A stretch of 64,000 bases of DNA from Acetobacterium wieringae (GCF_026646375.1 NZ_JAIPPU010000015.1:58170-122169); one strand, 5' to 3'; positions 9,252 to 17,710 are shown, counted from the first letter of the stretch. The notes: generated by a model not told the origin, from the letters alone. Numbers and translations are program-made.

Positions 9252-10199
9252 TCATCGGATCAGCTCGGTTTCGCTGTCGTAAAAAGCCTTTTTTAGGGCC
9301 TCAACCCGTTTTTTAAGACTTTGTCTGACAATCGCACTATCTTCAGCGATTTCAAAGCCGTGAATGGTGCCTTTGGTCTGGTGCAATTCTGCTGTAATTC
9401 CGTTTTCCTTTAGGGTCTCAGCAAAAAGAATGCCCTCATCTCTAAGACAATCAAACTCTGCCACTTCCACGTAGGTTGGCGGTAAATTAACAAACGAAGC
9501 AGCTTCCATCGGCGATGCATAGCCCCGTTCCAATGAACAACCATCCTTTAAATAGAGTTTCCACATCTTTTCGTTCTGCCTGGCATTCCATAGTGGGGTA
9601 TCGATGTATTCTTTCATCGAATGGGTATTAAGCCGGGCGTCCGTAACCGGATAAATCAGCATCTGAAAACAAAGCTCCGGCGCCCTTCGATCTCGGGCCA
9701 TCAAACACAGACCGGCGGCCAGAGCGCCACCGGCACTGTCCCCGCCAACCCCAATCCGCCGCGGGTCGATACCAATTTCAGGGGCATTCTGGTAGACCCA
9801 GTGAAGGGCAGCATAACAATCCTCTAGCGCAACCGGAAACGGATGCTGGGGCGCCAGCCGGTAATCCACAAAGACCACCTTACAGGGGGTGTGGCTGGCG
9901 TAATCGCAGATCAGCCGCTTATGAAAAGCGGCTGATTTCAATACAAAGGCACCACCATGAAGATAAATCAGACAGGGTAGCCGCTCCTCTGACGCTTCCG
10001 GCTCATAAATAATCAGCTCCACCGGTTCATTTTGATAGCCGTTGATTACTTTTCGGGTTTCACGAACCCCTGGCTCCGGCGGCCGTTTATTGAAACTTCG
10101 TTCAATCACCCCATTCATTAACGGCAACAATCTTTCGGGAATTGGCGTTTTTATTTTTTCATATTTTTTAAAATCCGGATGGATTGGGTATTTGGTCAC
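9252..10199 (-). CDS. HSL-family alpha/beta hydrolase (esterase)
   Basis: This 315-residue enzyme carries the hormone-sensitive lipase family marks. The oxyanion motif is HGGAF (about residues 80-84), the nucleophile elbow GDSAGG, an acid in EFDCLRDEG, and the catalytic histidine in GTIHGF. It should hydrolyse short-chain carboxylic esters in the cytoplasm. It starts at a GTG preceded by GGGGGGAG. It is a single-gene unit between convergent and same-strand neighbours, with no context that narrows the substrate. Confidence 0.92.
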   Translation of the reverse strand: MTKYPIHPDFKKYEKIKTPIPERLLPLMNGVIERSFNKRPPEPGVRETRKVINGYQNEPVELIIYEPEASEERLPCLIYLHGGAFVLKSAAFHKRLICDYASHTPCKVVFVDYRLAPQHPFPVALEDCYAALHWVYQNAPEIGIDPRRIGVGGDSAGGALAAGLCLMARDRRAPELCFQMLIYPVTDARLNTHSMKEYIDTPLWNARQNEKMWKLYLKDGCSLERGYASPMEAASFVNLPPTYVEVAEFDCLRDEGILFAETLKENGITAELHQTKGTIHGFEIAEDSAIVRQSLKKRVEALKKAFYDSETELIR

Positions 10200-10312
10200 G
10201 TTTTCTCCCCCCTGGGTTAATACAATACTGCAAACTTCATCGCTTTTTCTAACTCATCGTAGCCTTTATCATTTCATTTTCAACTACTCACTGCCACTAA
10301 GGCCGGACCACT

Positions 10313-11431
10313 TTAAATCGTCAGTGGCCGATAAGCCGCTGGCAGTTCTTCTTCAGCCAGAAATTTAAAGCCATCGTCCCGCAAAATCGGCAGAAAAAAG
10401 GCGTAGGGAATCCGGGAAAATTCGCAGTCATAGTTACTGGCCCCAAACCACATCCCGGTTTTTCCACTTACATTTAACCCTCTGGCAAACTTGGTATCAT
10501 TTGAGCAATCATGAACCACCAGATCCCAGTTTTCGTTATCGGCAATGGCCATCAATTTCAGGGTCAACTCACGACTCCAGATTGGGGAGATATAACCCCG
10601 GCGGGCAATATACATCAACTCACCCATATAGTTGTCAATATTATTTGGATTCAGGTGCAGCTCGGCGCAATTGATAAAATCAAGTCCGGTTTTTAGAATA
10701 GCAGCTTTTTTCTGGAAAAAGGCGTCAAAAAATTCGGGGGTCATCGGAGTTTCGATCCCCACCTTGGCAATGTGTTTTTTAGCCGTCGCAATCATTTCAA
10801 TCACCTTATCGGAGCAGTTGGAGGCTCCCAAATTAAAGCGGATCTCGCTTAAACCGGCAGCGCCCAGAGCCTTTAAGGTTTCTTCGGTGGCCAGGGTTCC
10901 ATTGGTGTAAAGATGCTGATAAATGCCGGCCGCTCTGAATTTTTTAATCACCGGATAATACAATTCAATTTCCATAAATGGCTCTAAAAAGACGTAAGCA
11001 ATCCCCGTCGGGTGTTGTTGGATTGAAAGCAGCAGGTCGAGATCTTTTTCATAGAATTTAGTGCCGCCAATTTCCCACAAGCCTTCACCCACCGGGGCAA
11101 TATCGTCAAGTTGGCCGTAGTTATAACAAAATTTACATTCGATATTGCATTTATTGGTTTTGCGGATCGCACTTAAACCCGTCCCCAGCAGGCAGGAACG
11201 GCAGCCCGGAGGAAACTTGCTTTCCTCCCCAACATAAAGGGTTCGTTGCTCCAGAGATTTCAGGTTTTTTATGTCTTTTTTCAGTTTGGCGTTACGGTGA
11301 TCGATGGCCGCCTCAATCTGGGCAAAGGTCGCATATACAATTTCCTGCTGATTAGCCATCAGTTCTTCATCTTCCGGCAGCATCGCAAAAAATTCAAACC
11401 ACATCAACGCATCTTTTTTTGATATTTTCAA
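10313..11431 (-). CDS. Radical SAM protein of unknown substrate
   Basis: The 372-residue protein has a CX3CX2C cluster motif (C95, C99, C102 in KCNIECKFCYNYG), preceded by a second Cys pair (PPGCRSCLLGTG). It also has a radical SAM core with TNGTLATEETLKALGAAGLSEIRFNLGAS, the usual SAM-binding strand region. It should make a 5'-deoxyadenosyl radical from SAM. I cannot assign a substrate. Start is a TTG with AGGAG six bases upstream. A 49-codon gene ends 9 bases upstream and shares the operon, so a peptide partner or substrate is possible. Confidence 0.85.
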   Translation of the reverse strand: MKISKKDALMWFEFFAMLPEDEELMANQQEIVYATFAQIEAAIDHRNAKLKKDIKNLKSLEQRTLYVGEESKFPPGCRSCLLGTGLSAIRKTNKCNIECKFCYNYGQLDDIAPVGEGLWEIGGTKFYEKDLDLLLSIQQHPTGIAYVFLEPFMEIELYYPVIKKFRAAGIYQHLYTNGTLATEETLKALGAAGLSEIRFNLGASNCSDKVIEMIATAKKHIAKVGIETPMTPEFFDAFFQKKAAILKTGLDFINCAELHLNPNNIDNYMGELMYIARRGYISPIWSRELTLKLMAIADNENWDLVVHDCSNDTKFARGLNVSGKTGMWFGASNYDCEFSRIPYAFFLPILRDDGFKFLAEEELPAAYRPLTI

Positions 11432-11440
11432 ACTATTCTC

Positions 11441-11590
11441 CTAATCATTGGCTTCTTCTTGTTTTTCAATGGTTCTGAGGGCATTGCGCAATGCATCCCG
11501 AACCGACTCTTCGATATGGTTGGGAATTACCATCACCGCATCAATGGCATCGATCAAAATTCGTATTTTATCTTCCTTGCTCATTCTCAT
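11441..11590 (-). CDS. Small 49-residue protein upstream of the radical SAM gene
   Basis: A short frame from ATG 11590 to TAG 11441 encodes a charged, probably helical 49-residue peptide (begins MRMSKEDKIRILIDAID, ends IEKQEEAND). GAGAGG sits upstream of the ATG, and an alternative ATG lies at 11584. It has no cysteine and no membrane segment. The stop is 9 bases before the radical SAM start, so the two are probably cotranscribed. It could be a partner protein, or less likely a peptide substrate. Not recognised as a known family. Confidence 0.6.
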   Translation of the reverse strand: MRMSKEDKIRILIDAIDAVMVIPNHIEESVRDALRNALRTIEKQEEAND

Positions 11591-11753
11591 GTGTTTGTTT
11601 CCTCTCATTTTTCCACAAATATTTTCATTATCCCTATTCTATTGGTTTATCCTGAAAAAATCAACCCTTGGGCTTAACCCAAATAACTGCGCCATCGCCA
11701 TTGCTTATCAGCCGGTTGGTGGCGCTATAAATTATTGCTGTTCTTCAATATAT

Positions 11754-12560
11754 TCACCATATCAAGGATAATCCCACACCGACTTCTCGGACGGGAATCT
11801 TCTCATTTATTTTTGCTTTCACCGCAAAAGAAACACAATGACAGGGGTAAAGGCTTTTGACCCGATTTTCGGCAAAATAAGCCAGGGTTTTAAAGAGCTG
11901 TTCATCAAGTTCAAAAAGATGAAAGCCACCAATCACCCCATTAATCCGATGATCCTGACAGATTTCTTTGGCATACTCAATAATATTGCAGATACCGCTG
12001 TGGGAACAGCCGGTGATAATATATAGTCCCGTCTCACTCTGATAGACCAGCGCTGAATCATCCAAAACCGCATCTGCAACCCATTGATCATTTTCACAGC
12101 GCATCCCAATTGGCTGCTGTCCTTCAAAATCAAACCGCCGGGGAATTTCCCCCAGAAACAGAAGCTTCTCACTCAGCCAGGTAGGCTGACTTGTCAATGA
12201 CAACTGGCAGAACTGATCGAGCTGCTCCCGTGATAGTGGTGAACCAATTACTTCGCCTTCATCCTGTTTTTGATTAAAACACTGGGGATGGGCTACGAGC
12301 TTTGTGTTTTGGAGACTCATCTGATTCACCAAATATGCTAATCCACCAGTATGATCATTGTGCCCATGGGACAATACAATGGTATCCAGCTGATTCAAAT
12401 CAATTCCCAATTTTTTAGCATTGTGAATCAAAACGTCGGAATATCCGGTATCAAACAGAATTTTCTGCCCTCCCTCCTCAATATAAAAACTCAAAGCCGG
12501 TTCACCCAGAAAATACTGATCAATATAAGTATTGTTATCAACTAATACTGTTAATTTCAT
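11754..12560 (-). CDS. Metallo-beta-lactamase fold hydrolase
   Basis: This 268-residue enzyme has the metal-binding motif HxHxDH (SHGHNDHTGG), a further histidine in GCSHSGICNII, and a later GGFHL and PCHC. These are the usual features of the branch annotated near MptA/PhnP-like phosphohydrolases. It likely binds two metal ions and acts on a cytosolic small molecule, unidentified. ATG 12560 with GGGAGA upstream is preferred over the in-frame ATG 18 bases earlier. Confidence 0.88.
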   Translation of the reverse strand: MKLTVLVDNNTYIDQYFLGEPALSFYIEEGGQKILFDTGYSDVLIHNAKKLGIDLNQLDTIVLSHGHNDHTGGLAYLVNQMSLQNTKLVAHPQCFNQKQDEGEVIGSPLSREQLDQFCQLSLTSQPTWLSEKLLFLGEIPRRFDFEGQQPIGMRCENDQWVADAVLDDSALVYQSETGLYIITGCSHSGICNIIEYAKEICQDHRINGVIGGFHLFELDEQLFKTLAYFAENRVKSLYPCHCVSFAVKAKINEKIPVREVGVGLSLIW

Positions 12561-12661
12561 CTTTTTCTCCCGATTCACTTACACAAGCCCTCCCGTTTGG
12601 AAGTGCTTTTATTTCTAATGATCACCATGCCACTATTGATGATGATCCGTTTGCCTCACCG

Positions 12662-13486
12662 CTACCAGTGCGAAGGCCGCACCAATTTTTTTGGTAGCTT
12701 TGTTTTTGAATTTCCGCTGGCTGCGTTAATCTGCATCTGGGTTAAAAACAGACTCTTGCTTAAATCCGTATTTTTGATATTTGCATCACGAAGATCTGCA
12801 CCCAAAAAATTGCTTCCGCACAGGCTGGCCCCTTCCAGATTGGCCGCGATCATCAACGCCATACTGAAATCGCTGCCATCAAAATTCTTCCCGCTCAAAT
12901 TTTTACCGAGAAAATTTTTGCTCGCCTTTTTATCCGCGGACATTACCGCCACCTGACTGCTGATCTGTTTAAGCACACCATTAACCTTTTCCCGGTAAGC
13001 TGCGACATCCGTGTTTAAAATTGCATCCGCTGCTTTCGCGGTCAGCTGTTCATTCTCCACAATCAGCGCCGTAATCTCTGTTTGTTGCTTCTGATCAGAG
13101 CTTAGCGCCCAGGCTTCAAGCAGGTACCAGGCCATTTGATGGAGCTGAAACACCACCGTAAAGGTCTGAAACAGCTCCTTCGCTTTTTGAGGATTGGTTT
13201 TCCAATTCCCATTTTTACCCATCTTTTGTGTCACCTTCTGACCAGCACCAAAGCAGTCGTAGCCCAAACACCCTTTCATTTTTTGCTCTGCCAAACGGTC
13301 ATGGATATCACAACGAAAATCTGAACGCAGATACCGACAGGGCACCCCCGCTGCTTTATTGTCCGGGAATCCATCGGTTTTCATGCAATATAAAGCGACA
13401 CAACACAAACCGCAACATTTTTCACAGTCAATGTTAAGGGATTTCTGTAAGTCGGCTAATTGATCCATCATTTTTCTGTTTGTCAT
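12662..13486 (-). CDS. Cys-rich N-terminal domain plus pentapeptide-repeat protein
   Basis: The 274-residue protein has a dense cysteine cluster near residues 21-34 (CEKCCGLCCVALYC), with more cysteines up to about residue 80. A helical middle follows, then a short pentapeptide-repeat run (FLGKNLSGKNFDGSDFSMAL and ANLEGASLCGSNFLGADL), which should fold as a right-handed beta-helix. The cysteine pattern suggests a metal or Fe-S site. This domain pairing occurs in other Firmicutes but has no assigned function that I know. An 18-base palindrome lies upstream (13519-13536). Confidence 0.8.
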   Translation of the reverse strand: MTNRKMMDQLADLQKSLNIDCEKCCGLCCVALYCMKTDGFPDNKAAGVPCRYLRSDFRCDIHDRLAEQKMKGCLGYDCFGAGQKVTQKMGKNGNWKTNPQKAKELFQTFTVVFQLHQMAWYLLEAWALSSDQKQQTEITALIVENEQLTAKAADAILNTDVAAYREKVNGVLKQISSQVAVMSADKKASKNFLGKNLSGKNFDGSDFSMALMIAANLEGASLCGSNFLGADLRDANIKNTDLSKSLFLTQMQINAASGNSKTKLPKKLVRPSHW

Positions 13487-13518
13487 TCTTTCACCACCGG
13501 TTCATTATTTTTTTATGC

Positions 13519-13536
13519 CTTGATGAATTCATCAAG
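13519..13536. promoter_or_regulatory. Perfect 18-base palindrome upstream of the Cys-rich pentapeptide gene
   Basis: CTTGATGAATTCATCAAG is a perfect palindrome 33 bases upstream of the start at 13486. Its position suits an operator. With no loop and little T-tract it is a poor terminator. Confidence 0.35.
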
Positions 13537-13594
13537 TTTCGGCCATCTCAAACTGCCTGAAAACTATGGTAACCGTTGATCCGCCTCGTCTGCT

Positions 13595-14341
13595 TTACTT
13601 TTCTATCCTACCACAGCTAAAAAAATCGCTCAACAGCGGATTTAACACCGCTGGCATTCGCAGAGGAAAATCATGTCGCCCCCCTTTTAAAAAAAGCGTC
13701 TGACAATTATGATTGCGGTTGCCCAGCTCAACAACCGACGTTTTAATCTCACTGAATTCTTTTTCGCCACAAACTGCCAGCATGGGAATTTTCACCTTCG
13801 CATAATTTGCTTGTTCATCAAGAAAAATTCGATCCTTAAACCAGGCCACATACTGTTCGGGGGTAATTTTTTTTGTGTAGTCAACCAGAAAATCCTCCTG
13901 CACCTTGGACAAATGCCAATATTTTGCCTGTAGCCGCAGCAGTCCTGACAGCCTCGACGTCCGTTGTGTCCAGATCCCCAGCCGCACAAAGCGATCAATG
14001 GATTTTTGGGTAGCGCACACCCAGGGACTTAAAAACACGGCCCGCTCAAAAAGCTCCTGATACTGTGATACCAGAGCCACGGCCAGTTCACCGCCCAACG
14101 AGTGACCAACGAGTATAACCGGTTTTTTATTTAAAGATCGGATTAAATCAACTAAGGCCGCAATTGTCTTTTGCGGTTCATAACTTTCTTCTACTTCCCG
14201 CCCCGACCCATAAAGATGGGGAACAACCAGATGATAGTCCTGCTGAAAAACATACTGGTTACTGAAGGTATCGGTTAACGCCGCCCCGTGTAAAAAAATA
14301 ATGGTTGCCTTTTCTCTGTTGCCATATTCGTCAAAATACAA
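13595..14341 (-). CDS. Alpha/beta hydrolase
   Basis: The 248-residue protein has an HG oxyanion strand (IIFLHGAALTD), a nucleophile elbow GHSLGG, and a C-terminal histidine in GGRHDFPL with a candidate acid in CGEKEF. It begins at TTG 14341, with AAGGAG seven bases upstream. It is a cytosolic serine hydrolase of unknown substrate. It may be transcribed together with the downstream Cys-rich pentapeptide gene, 108 bases away. Confidence 0.85.
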   Translation of the reverse strand: MYFDEYGNREKATIIFLHGAALTDTFSNQYVFQQDYHLVVPHLYGSGREVEESYEPQKTIAALVDLIRSLNKKPVILVGHSLGGELAVALVSQYQELFERAVFLSPWVCATQKSIDRFVRLGIWTQRTSRLSGLLRLQAKYWHLSKVQEDFLVDYTKKITPEQYVAWFKDRIFLDEQANYAKVKIPMLAVCGEKEFSEIKTSVVELGNRNHNCQTLFLKGGRHDFPLRMPAVLNPLLSDFFSCGRIEK

Positions 14342-14393
14342 TTGCTTGCTCCTTTATTTAAATTAGTCTTCTATTTGCTTTGCTATTTTCCCA

Positions 14394-14588
14394 GTCACTC
14401 AAAAAAAACGGGCCAGGTATCAATTGGACGCGACAGGCACCGAAATTGATGCGCTGCACTATATCAGCAAACCGTTTGTCAAATCCATCGACGGACACAC
14501 CATAAAACGGCGAAGTGGTTTGGCTATTACTTCTTTCCCCAACCGTCGCTTTTTAAAGACTATCATATCACGCTTTTTGCTATAAGAC
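14394..14588 (+). pseudogene. Possible coding remnant in the spacer before the DUF2089 gene
   Basis: The roughly 430-base spacer 14342-14774 holds one open stretch without a usable start. Its translation looks protein-like, including IDALHYISKPFVKSIDGH. The HY-x-x-KPF string recalls the end of a receiver domain, but this is weak. The frame ends at TAA near 14584-14586. The rest of the spacer is AT-rich promoter DNA for the DUF2089 gene. Confidence 0.25.
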
Positions 14589-14712
14589 CAGATCACACTT
14601 TGTCATTGCCAACCAAAACCATCCGGCATTTACAGCTATTGTTGTGATTATCATATTTATTACCTATAAATTAATATTATCAATTTAATAATTAATTATT
14701 TTAACTTTTTCA

Positions 14713-14741
14713 TTGACATATTTAATTATTCGCTGTATATT
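14713..14741 (+). promoter_or_regulatory. Sigma-70-type promoter for the DUF2089 cluster
   Basis: TTGACA at 14713-14718 and TATATT at 14736-14741 are spaced by 17 bases in AT-rich DNA. The start codon is 33 bases further on. Confidence 0.7.
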
Positions 14742-14774
14742 ATAATCAAATAAATCAGAGGATTGGTGAAACTT

Positions 14775-15164
14775 ATGAAGTACAAAGCTCCGGGCAAATG
14801 CCCTGTCTGCGGTGAAAAACTTTCGATAACCAAATTAAACTGCCCAAAATGCACCACCACCATCGAAGGCGATTTTCACCCCTGCGAATTCTGTCGCCTA
14901 CCCGATGACGATCTGGAATTTATCAAGGTATTTATCAAGTGTCGGGGGAACATCAAGGATGTTGAAAAGGAACTGGGAATTTCCTATCCGACAGTTCGTG
15001 GTAAATTAGACGCGGTGATTAAGGGTCTCGGCTATGAGGTGCCCTCAAAAGAATTGATTAAAGAGAAGGCGGCCATTACTGCGACCCGAAACGAAATTCT
15101 CGATCAACTGTCAAAAGGTGAGATTTCTTCAAAAGAAGCAACGGAACGTCTTAAAAATTTATGA
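14775..15164 (+). CDS. DUF2089-family zinc-ribbon/HTH protein
   Basis: The 129-residue protein has two Cys pairs at the N-terminus (CPVCGEK and NCPKC, with CEFC further on), as in a zinc ribbon. A helical region (LEFIKVFIKCRGNIKDVEKELGI, SYPTVRGKLD) resembles a helix-turn-helix. The final 30 residues (LDQLSKGEISSKEATERLKNL) match the short SHOCT-like module that also starts the next gene's product. It is probably a DNA-binding regulator of its own four-gene cluster. The ATG at 14775 is preferred; a GTG at 14766 is possible. Confidence 0.9.
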   Translation: MKYKAPGKCPVCGEKLSITKLNCPKCTTTIEGDFHPCEFCRLPDDDLEFIKVFIKCRGNIKDVEKELGISYPTVRGKLDAVIKGLGYEVPSKELIKEKAAITATRNEILDQLSKGEISSKEATERLKNL

Positions 15165-15183
15165 AGAAAAGGGAGATTTAATA

Positions 15184-15618
15184 ATGAGTGAACAACAACG
15201 TATCCTAGAAATGATTGAAAAAGGGCAGATTACCGCTGCCGAAGCGATGGAGCTGCTTGAAGCACTGAATACGACGAATGAGGTAATCCCGGTACAAGCT
15301 GTTGTCGGCCTCAAACACGATTACAAATTTTTTAGAATCAAAGTGACCTCAGACAATAATACGGTCAATGTCAACGTCAATATCCCGATCCGGCTACTGA
15401 CCACCATCGGTGAAATGGCCGACCGCATGACTGCCATGGTACCTCCGGATGCCCGCAAGGACATGGAAGCCAAGGGGATCGATTTTTCCAGCATTGACTT
15501 TGCCAAAATCATTGAAGAGATCATTAATGGCACCCTTGACGAACCCAACATCATTGATGTCGAAGCCTGGGATGAAAGCAGTCAGTCGATGATCAAGGTA
15601 CGGGTCTATGTCGACTAG
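15184..15618 (+). CDS. SHOCT-like domain protein of the DUF2089 cluster
   Basis: The 144-residue protein has an N-terminal helical module (ILEMIEKGQITAAEAMELLEAL) nearly superposable on the tail of the DUF2089 protein. A beta-rich part follows (FFRIKVTSDNNTVNVNVNIPI), then a C-terminal strand pair ending in VKVxVxVD style. There is no signal or membrane segment. Its start follows the DUF2089 stop by 19 bases with AGGGAG as ribosome site. The order DUF2089, SHOCT-like, small protein, four-helix membrane protein recurs in Firmicutes to my knowledge, but the function is unassigned. Confidence 0.85.
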   Translation: MSEQQRILEMIEKGQITAAEAMELLEALNTTNEVIPVQAVVGLKHDYKFFRIKVTSDNNTVNVNVNIPIRLLTTIGEMADRMTAMVPPDARKDMEAKGIDFSSIDFAKIIEEIINGTLDEPNIIDVEAWDESSQSMIKVRVYVD

Positions 15619-15919
15619 GGGATTTCGCTGCTTATGGATTCGCCTTCAGCTAAAGGACAAACGGTTCATAAAAATGCCCTTCCCCATCCAACTGTATATT
15701 ATTGAAGAATTACTCGACTGCTGTCTTGATCTTTTGTCGATTGCCTGTTTATTTATCCCCCAACGATCACCTAGCGGTTCATCCGAAATCTCTGTCCACT
15801 CAATAAAAGAACTGGTGCTCGATGTGATGGCGCTTTTACGGGCCTTAAACGATGATGAACCCTATGATCTGATTGATATCCGCACCGATGAAGTCCAGCT
15901 TTCAATCCGAGTCAAATAG
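15608..15919 (+). CDS. Small protein resembling the C-terminal half of the SHOCT-like neighbour
   Basis: The 103-residue frame starts 11 bases inside the previous gene at an ATG with AAGG nine bases upstream; ATG 15674 is an alternative. Its last 40 residues (LLRALNDDEPYDLIDIRTDEVQLSIRVK) follow the pattern of the neighbour's C-terminus (acidic-Pro, then two strands ending in a KVRVYVD-like stretch). That suggests duplication and divergence. The middle is leucine- and cysteine-rich (LLDCCLDLLSIACLF), possibly an amphipathic helix. Function unknown. Confidence 0.65.
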   Translation: MSTRGFRCLWIRLQLKDKRFIKMPFPIQLYIIEELLDCCLDLLSIACLFIPQRSPSGSSEISVHSIKELVLDVMALLRALNDDEPYDLIDIRTDEVQLSIRVK

Positions 15920-15936
15920 TTATTAAGGAGGTTACG

Positions 15937-16296
15937 ATGACAAAACTGTTTCTTAAATATCTGTCTATTATCCTAACTATTTATTTGCTGTCACTGGTTT
16001 TTCCGGCTATTTGGGTCGGCAGCATCCCAGCGCTGCTGGCGATGGGCCTGGTGCTGCTGATCGTCAATCTGATCTTAAAGCCGATCCTTTTGCTGATCAC
16101 GCTGCCTTTGAATCTCCTGACTCTGGGCTTATTCAGCCTGATTGTCAATGCCTGGACAATCATGATTGCCGACTCTTTTGTCGCCAATATCCGTATCGAT
16201 GGCTTTCTTTATTCATTCCTCGCCGCATTCATCATTGTTTGCTTTAATCAGGTATTCACCGGAATGATGGTAAAAAATGCCGGTTATACTAAATAA
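15937..16296 (+). CDS. Four-helix membrane protein of the phage-holin-like family (PF04020 type)
   Basis: The 119-residue protein is almost entirely membrane: four hydrophobic segments with short polar turns and the typical LKPILLLITLPLNLLTLGLFSLIVNAW core. The family name is historical; these chromosomal proteins are not linked to phage lysis. A strong AAGGAGG site precedes the ATG. It is the last gene of the DUF2089 cluster and is followed by a strong terminator, so it is the likely membrane output or sensor of that cluster. Confidence 0.88.
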   Translation: MTKLFLKYLSIILTIYLLSLVFPAIWVGSIPALLAMGLVLLIVNLILKPILLLITLPLNLLTLGLFSLIVNAWTIMIADSFVANIRIDGFLYSFLAAFIIVCFNQVFTGMMVKNAGYTK

Positions 16297-16302
16297 AAGA
16301 AA

Positions 16303-16346
16303 GGGTCTGAAGCGATCACAAAGATGTTTGTGATCGCTTCAGACCC
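16303..16346. terminator. Strong bidirectional terminator
   Basis: A perfect 20-base inverted repeat (GGGTCTGAAGCGATCACAAA) with loop GATG lies between convergent genes. On the minus strand it is followed by TTTCTTTTATTT, on the plus strand by GTGTTT. Confidence 0.85.
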
Positions 16347-16397
16347 GTGTTTACTACCCGCTGCCGGTTTCGAAAGCGTCGCTCTACTAAGAACTGA

Positions 16398-16829
16398 TCA
16401 CTCCGTGCTGCCACCCTCACCGATGGCAATTTTTTTGTTAAAGTAAGTATGTCTGATCTCTGCCGCCTGCTCAACCCAATTGTCGAGACCAATTTTTTTC
16501 ATCTGGCAGAGGTTATATAGTTTGATATTCTGGGGAAATTTTCCCGCCCCATCAGCCAGCGGCATCAGATACTGACACGGAAAATCAGAACAGTTAAAGC
16601 AATAATCAATGCCTTTTTGTTTAACACAATCCAGGGTTTTGCAGCTTTTCCCCTGCATCTTCAAAAGCAGACAGATATTCCCATCCGTACAGCCTGCACA
16701 AGTTATTTTTTCAGCTGGTATCTTCGTTGTCCCTGACAGTCTTTCCTGAAATTCAGGGGTAACATTCTCTGCGTACATTTCACAATTAAAGCAATCAATC
16801 CCGCATGGTGCAACAATTTTTTCATTCAT
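16398..16829 (-). CDS. DUF3795 cysteine-rich protein
   Basis: The 143-residue protein has the family layout: an N-terminal APCGIDCFNCEMY, a middle CAGCTDGNICLLLKMQGKSC, then CVKQKGIDYCFNCSDFPC. That gives many cysteines in CxxC-type pairs, suggesting a zinc or Fe-S site. The ATG at 16829 follows GGAGGATATC; the in-frame ATG 33 bases earlier has no site. Biochemical role unknown for the family. Confidence 0.88.
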   Translation of the reverse strand: MNEKIVAPCGIDCFNCEMYAENVTPEFQERLSGTTKIPAEKITCAGCTDGNICLLLKMQGKSCKTLDCVKQKGIDYCFNCSDFPCQYLMPLADGAGKFPQNIKLYNLCQMKKIGLDNWVEQAAEIRHTYFNKKIAIGEGGSTE

Positions 16830-16912
16830 AAATCGATATCCTCCAAATAATTTTTTTCGCAATTCTTTTTAAATTGCTCTATATTAGTTTAGATACCGGT
16901 TTTAAAAAAAGG

Positions 16913-17701
16913 TTACATAATATTTGCCGCAATTTTTTTTATTTTGTCAGAAATTTCTTTTTGATCATATTTTTGATCAACTGTATACAAGTAGTCGATT
17001 TTCTCCAATAATGACAAATTCTTAAAATGGGTTTTTCGCAGTTCATCAGTTTTTATCTGCTGATAGCCAGTTGGAAGGGGAAGACTGTGATCCTTCATGA
17101 ACTTTATCCAGAGCTGGCATTTACATGGCTTTTCGGGGTCAATCAGGCTGCACCGCATTTCAAATAATTCCTGCAGTTGCTTTCTTCCTCTGAACAGAGT
17201 CACCTTGACGTTTTCAACCGACATATTAAGGATCTCGGCAATTTCTTTGTATTTGAGACCAGTACAGGTTTTTAATAAAAAACAGACCCGCTGGTTCTTG
17301 GGCAGGCATTTTAAAAACGCCTGCAGACATTTTTCTCGCAATTCGTCGATAACCAGATCATCGTCAAAATTATCCGTGTATTCGATGCTGTCAAAAAATT
17401 CTTGTTCGGTAACACCTAAATCCTCAGTAATTTTAACTAAGGGCAGTTTGTTTATATAATTGAAATGCTTGTAGCACTCATTGATAACAATCCGGTATAA
17501 CCAGGTGAATAATTTTGCTTCGCTTCTGAACGTGCTTAGGTTTTTATATGCCAGTAAAAACGAATTCTGCAGCACATCCTCGGTATCCTGATGATTGCCG
17601 ATCATTCTGAATGCGCAGGAATATAGCTTATGATAATCCTGTATGATCAGGTTTTCCAGTTCCATTTGCAGATTATTGTCATAAGAATTGTTACTCATCA
17701 T
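16913..17701 (-). CDS. Sigma-70-family RNA polymerase sigma factor (ECF-like) with Cys-containing tail
   Basis: The 262-residue protein has sigma region 2 (LYSCAFRMIGNHQDTEDVLQNSFLLAYKN and the adjoining FTWLYRIVINECY) and region 4 (LPKNQRVCFLLKTCTGLKYKEIAEILNMSVENVKVTLFRGRKQL). A C-terminal extension carries CSLIDPEKPCKC. The cysteines may form a zinc or redox switch. No anti-sigma gene is adjacent. The ribosome site AGGAGG is 27 bases from the ATG at 17701, with a perfect hairpin in between; GTG 17707 and ATG 17698 are other possible starts. Confidence 0.88.
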   Translation of the reverse strand: MMSNNSYDNNLQMELENLIIQDYHKLYSCAFRMIGNHQDTEDVLQNSFLLAYKNLSTFRSEAKLFTWLYRIVINECYKHFNYINKLPLVKITEDLGVTEQEFFDSIEYTDNFDDDLVIDELREKCLQAFLKCLPKNQRVCFLLKTCTGLKYKEIAEILNMSVENVKVTLFRGRKQLQELFEMRCSLIDPEKPCKCQLWIKFMKDHSLPLPTGYQQIKTDELRKTHFKNLSLLEKIDYLYTVDQKYDQKEISDKIKKIAANIM

Positions 17702-17710
17702 GATCACACT

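Noticed and set aside
11448..11771. Plus-strand frame of 107 codons
   Set aside because: It overlaps the small minus-strand gene at 11441-11590 and lacks a good ribosome site; the minus-strand reading is better supported by its site and spacing to the radical SAM gene.
15937..16296. Lysis holin
   Set aside because: No endolysin or phage genes nearby; the cluster with DUF2089 and SHOCT-like genes is the chromosomal form.
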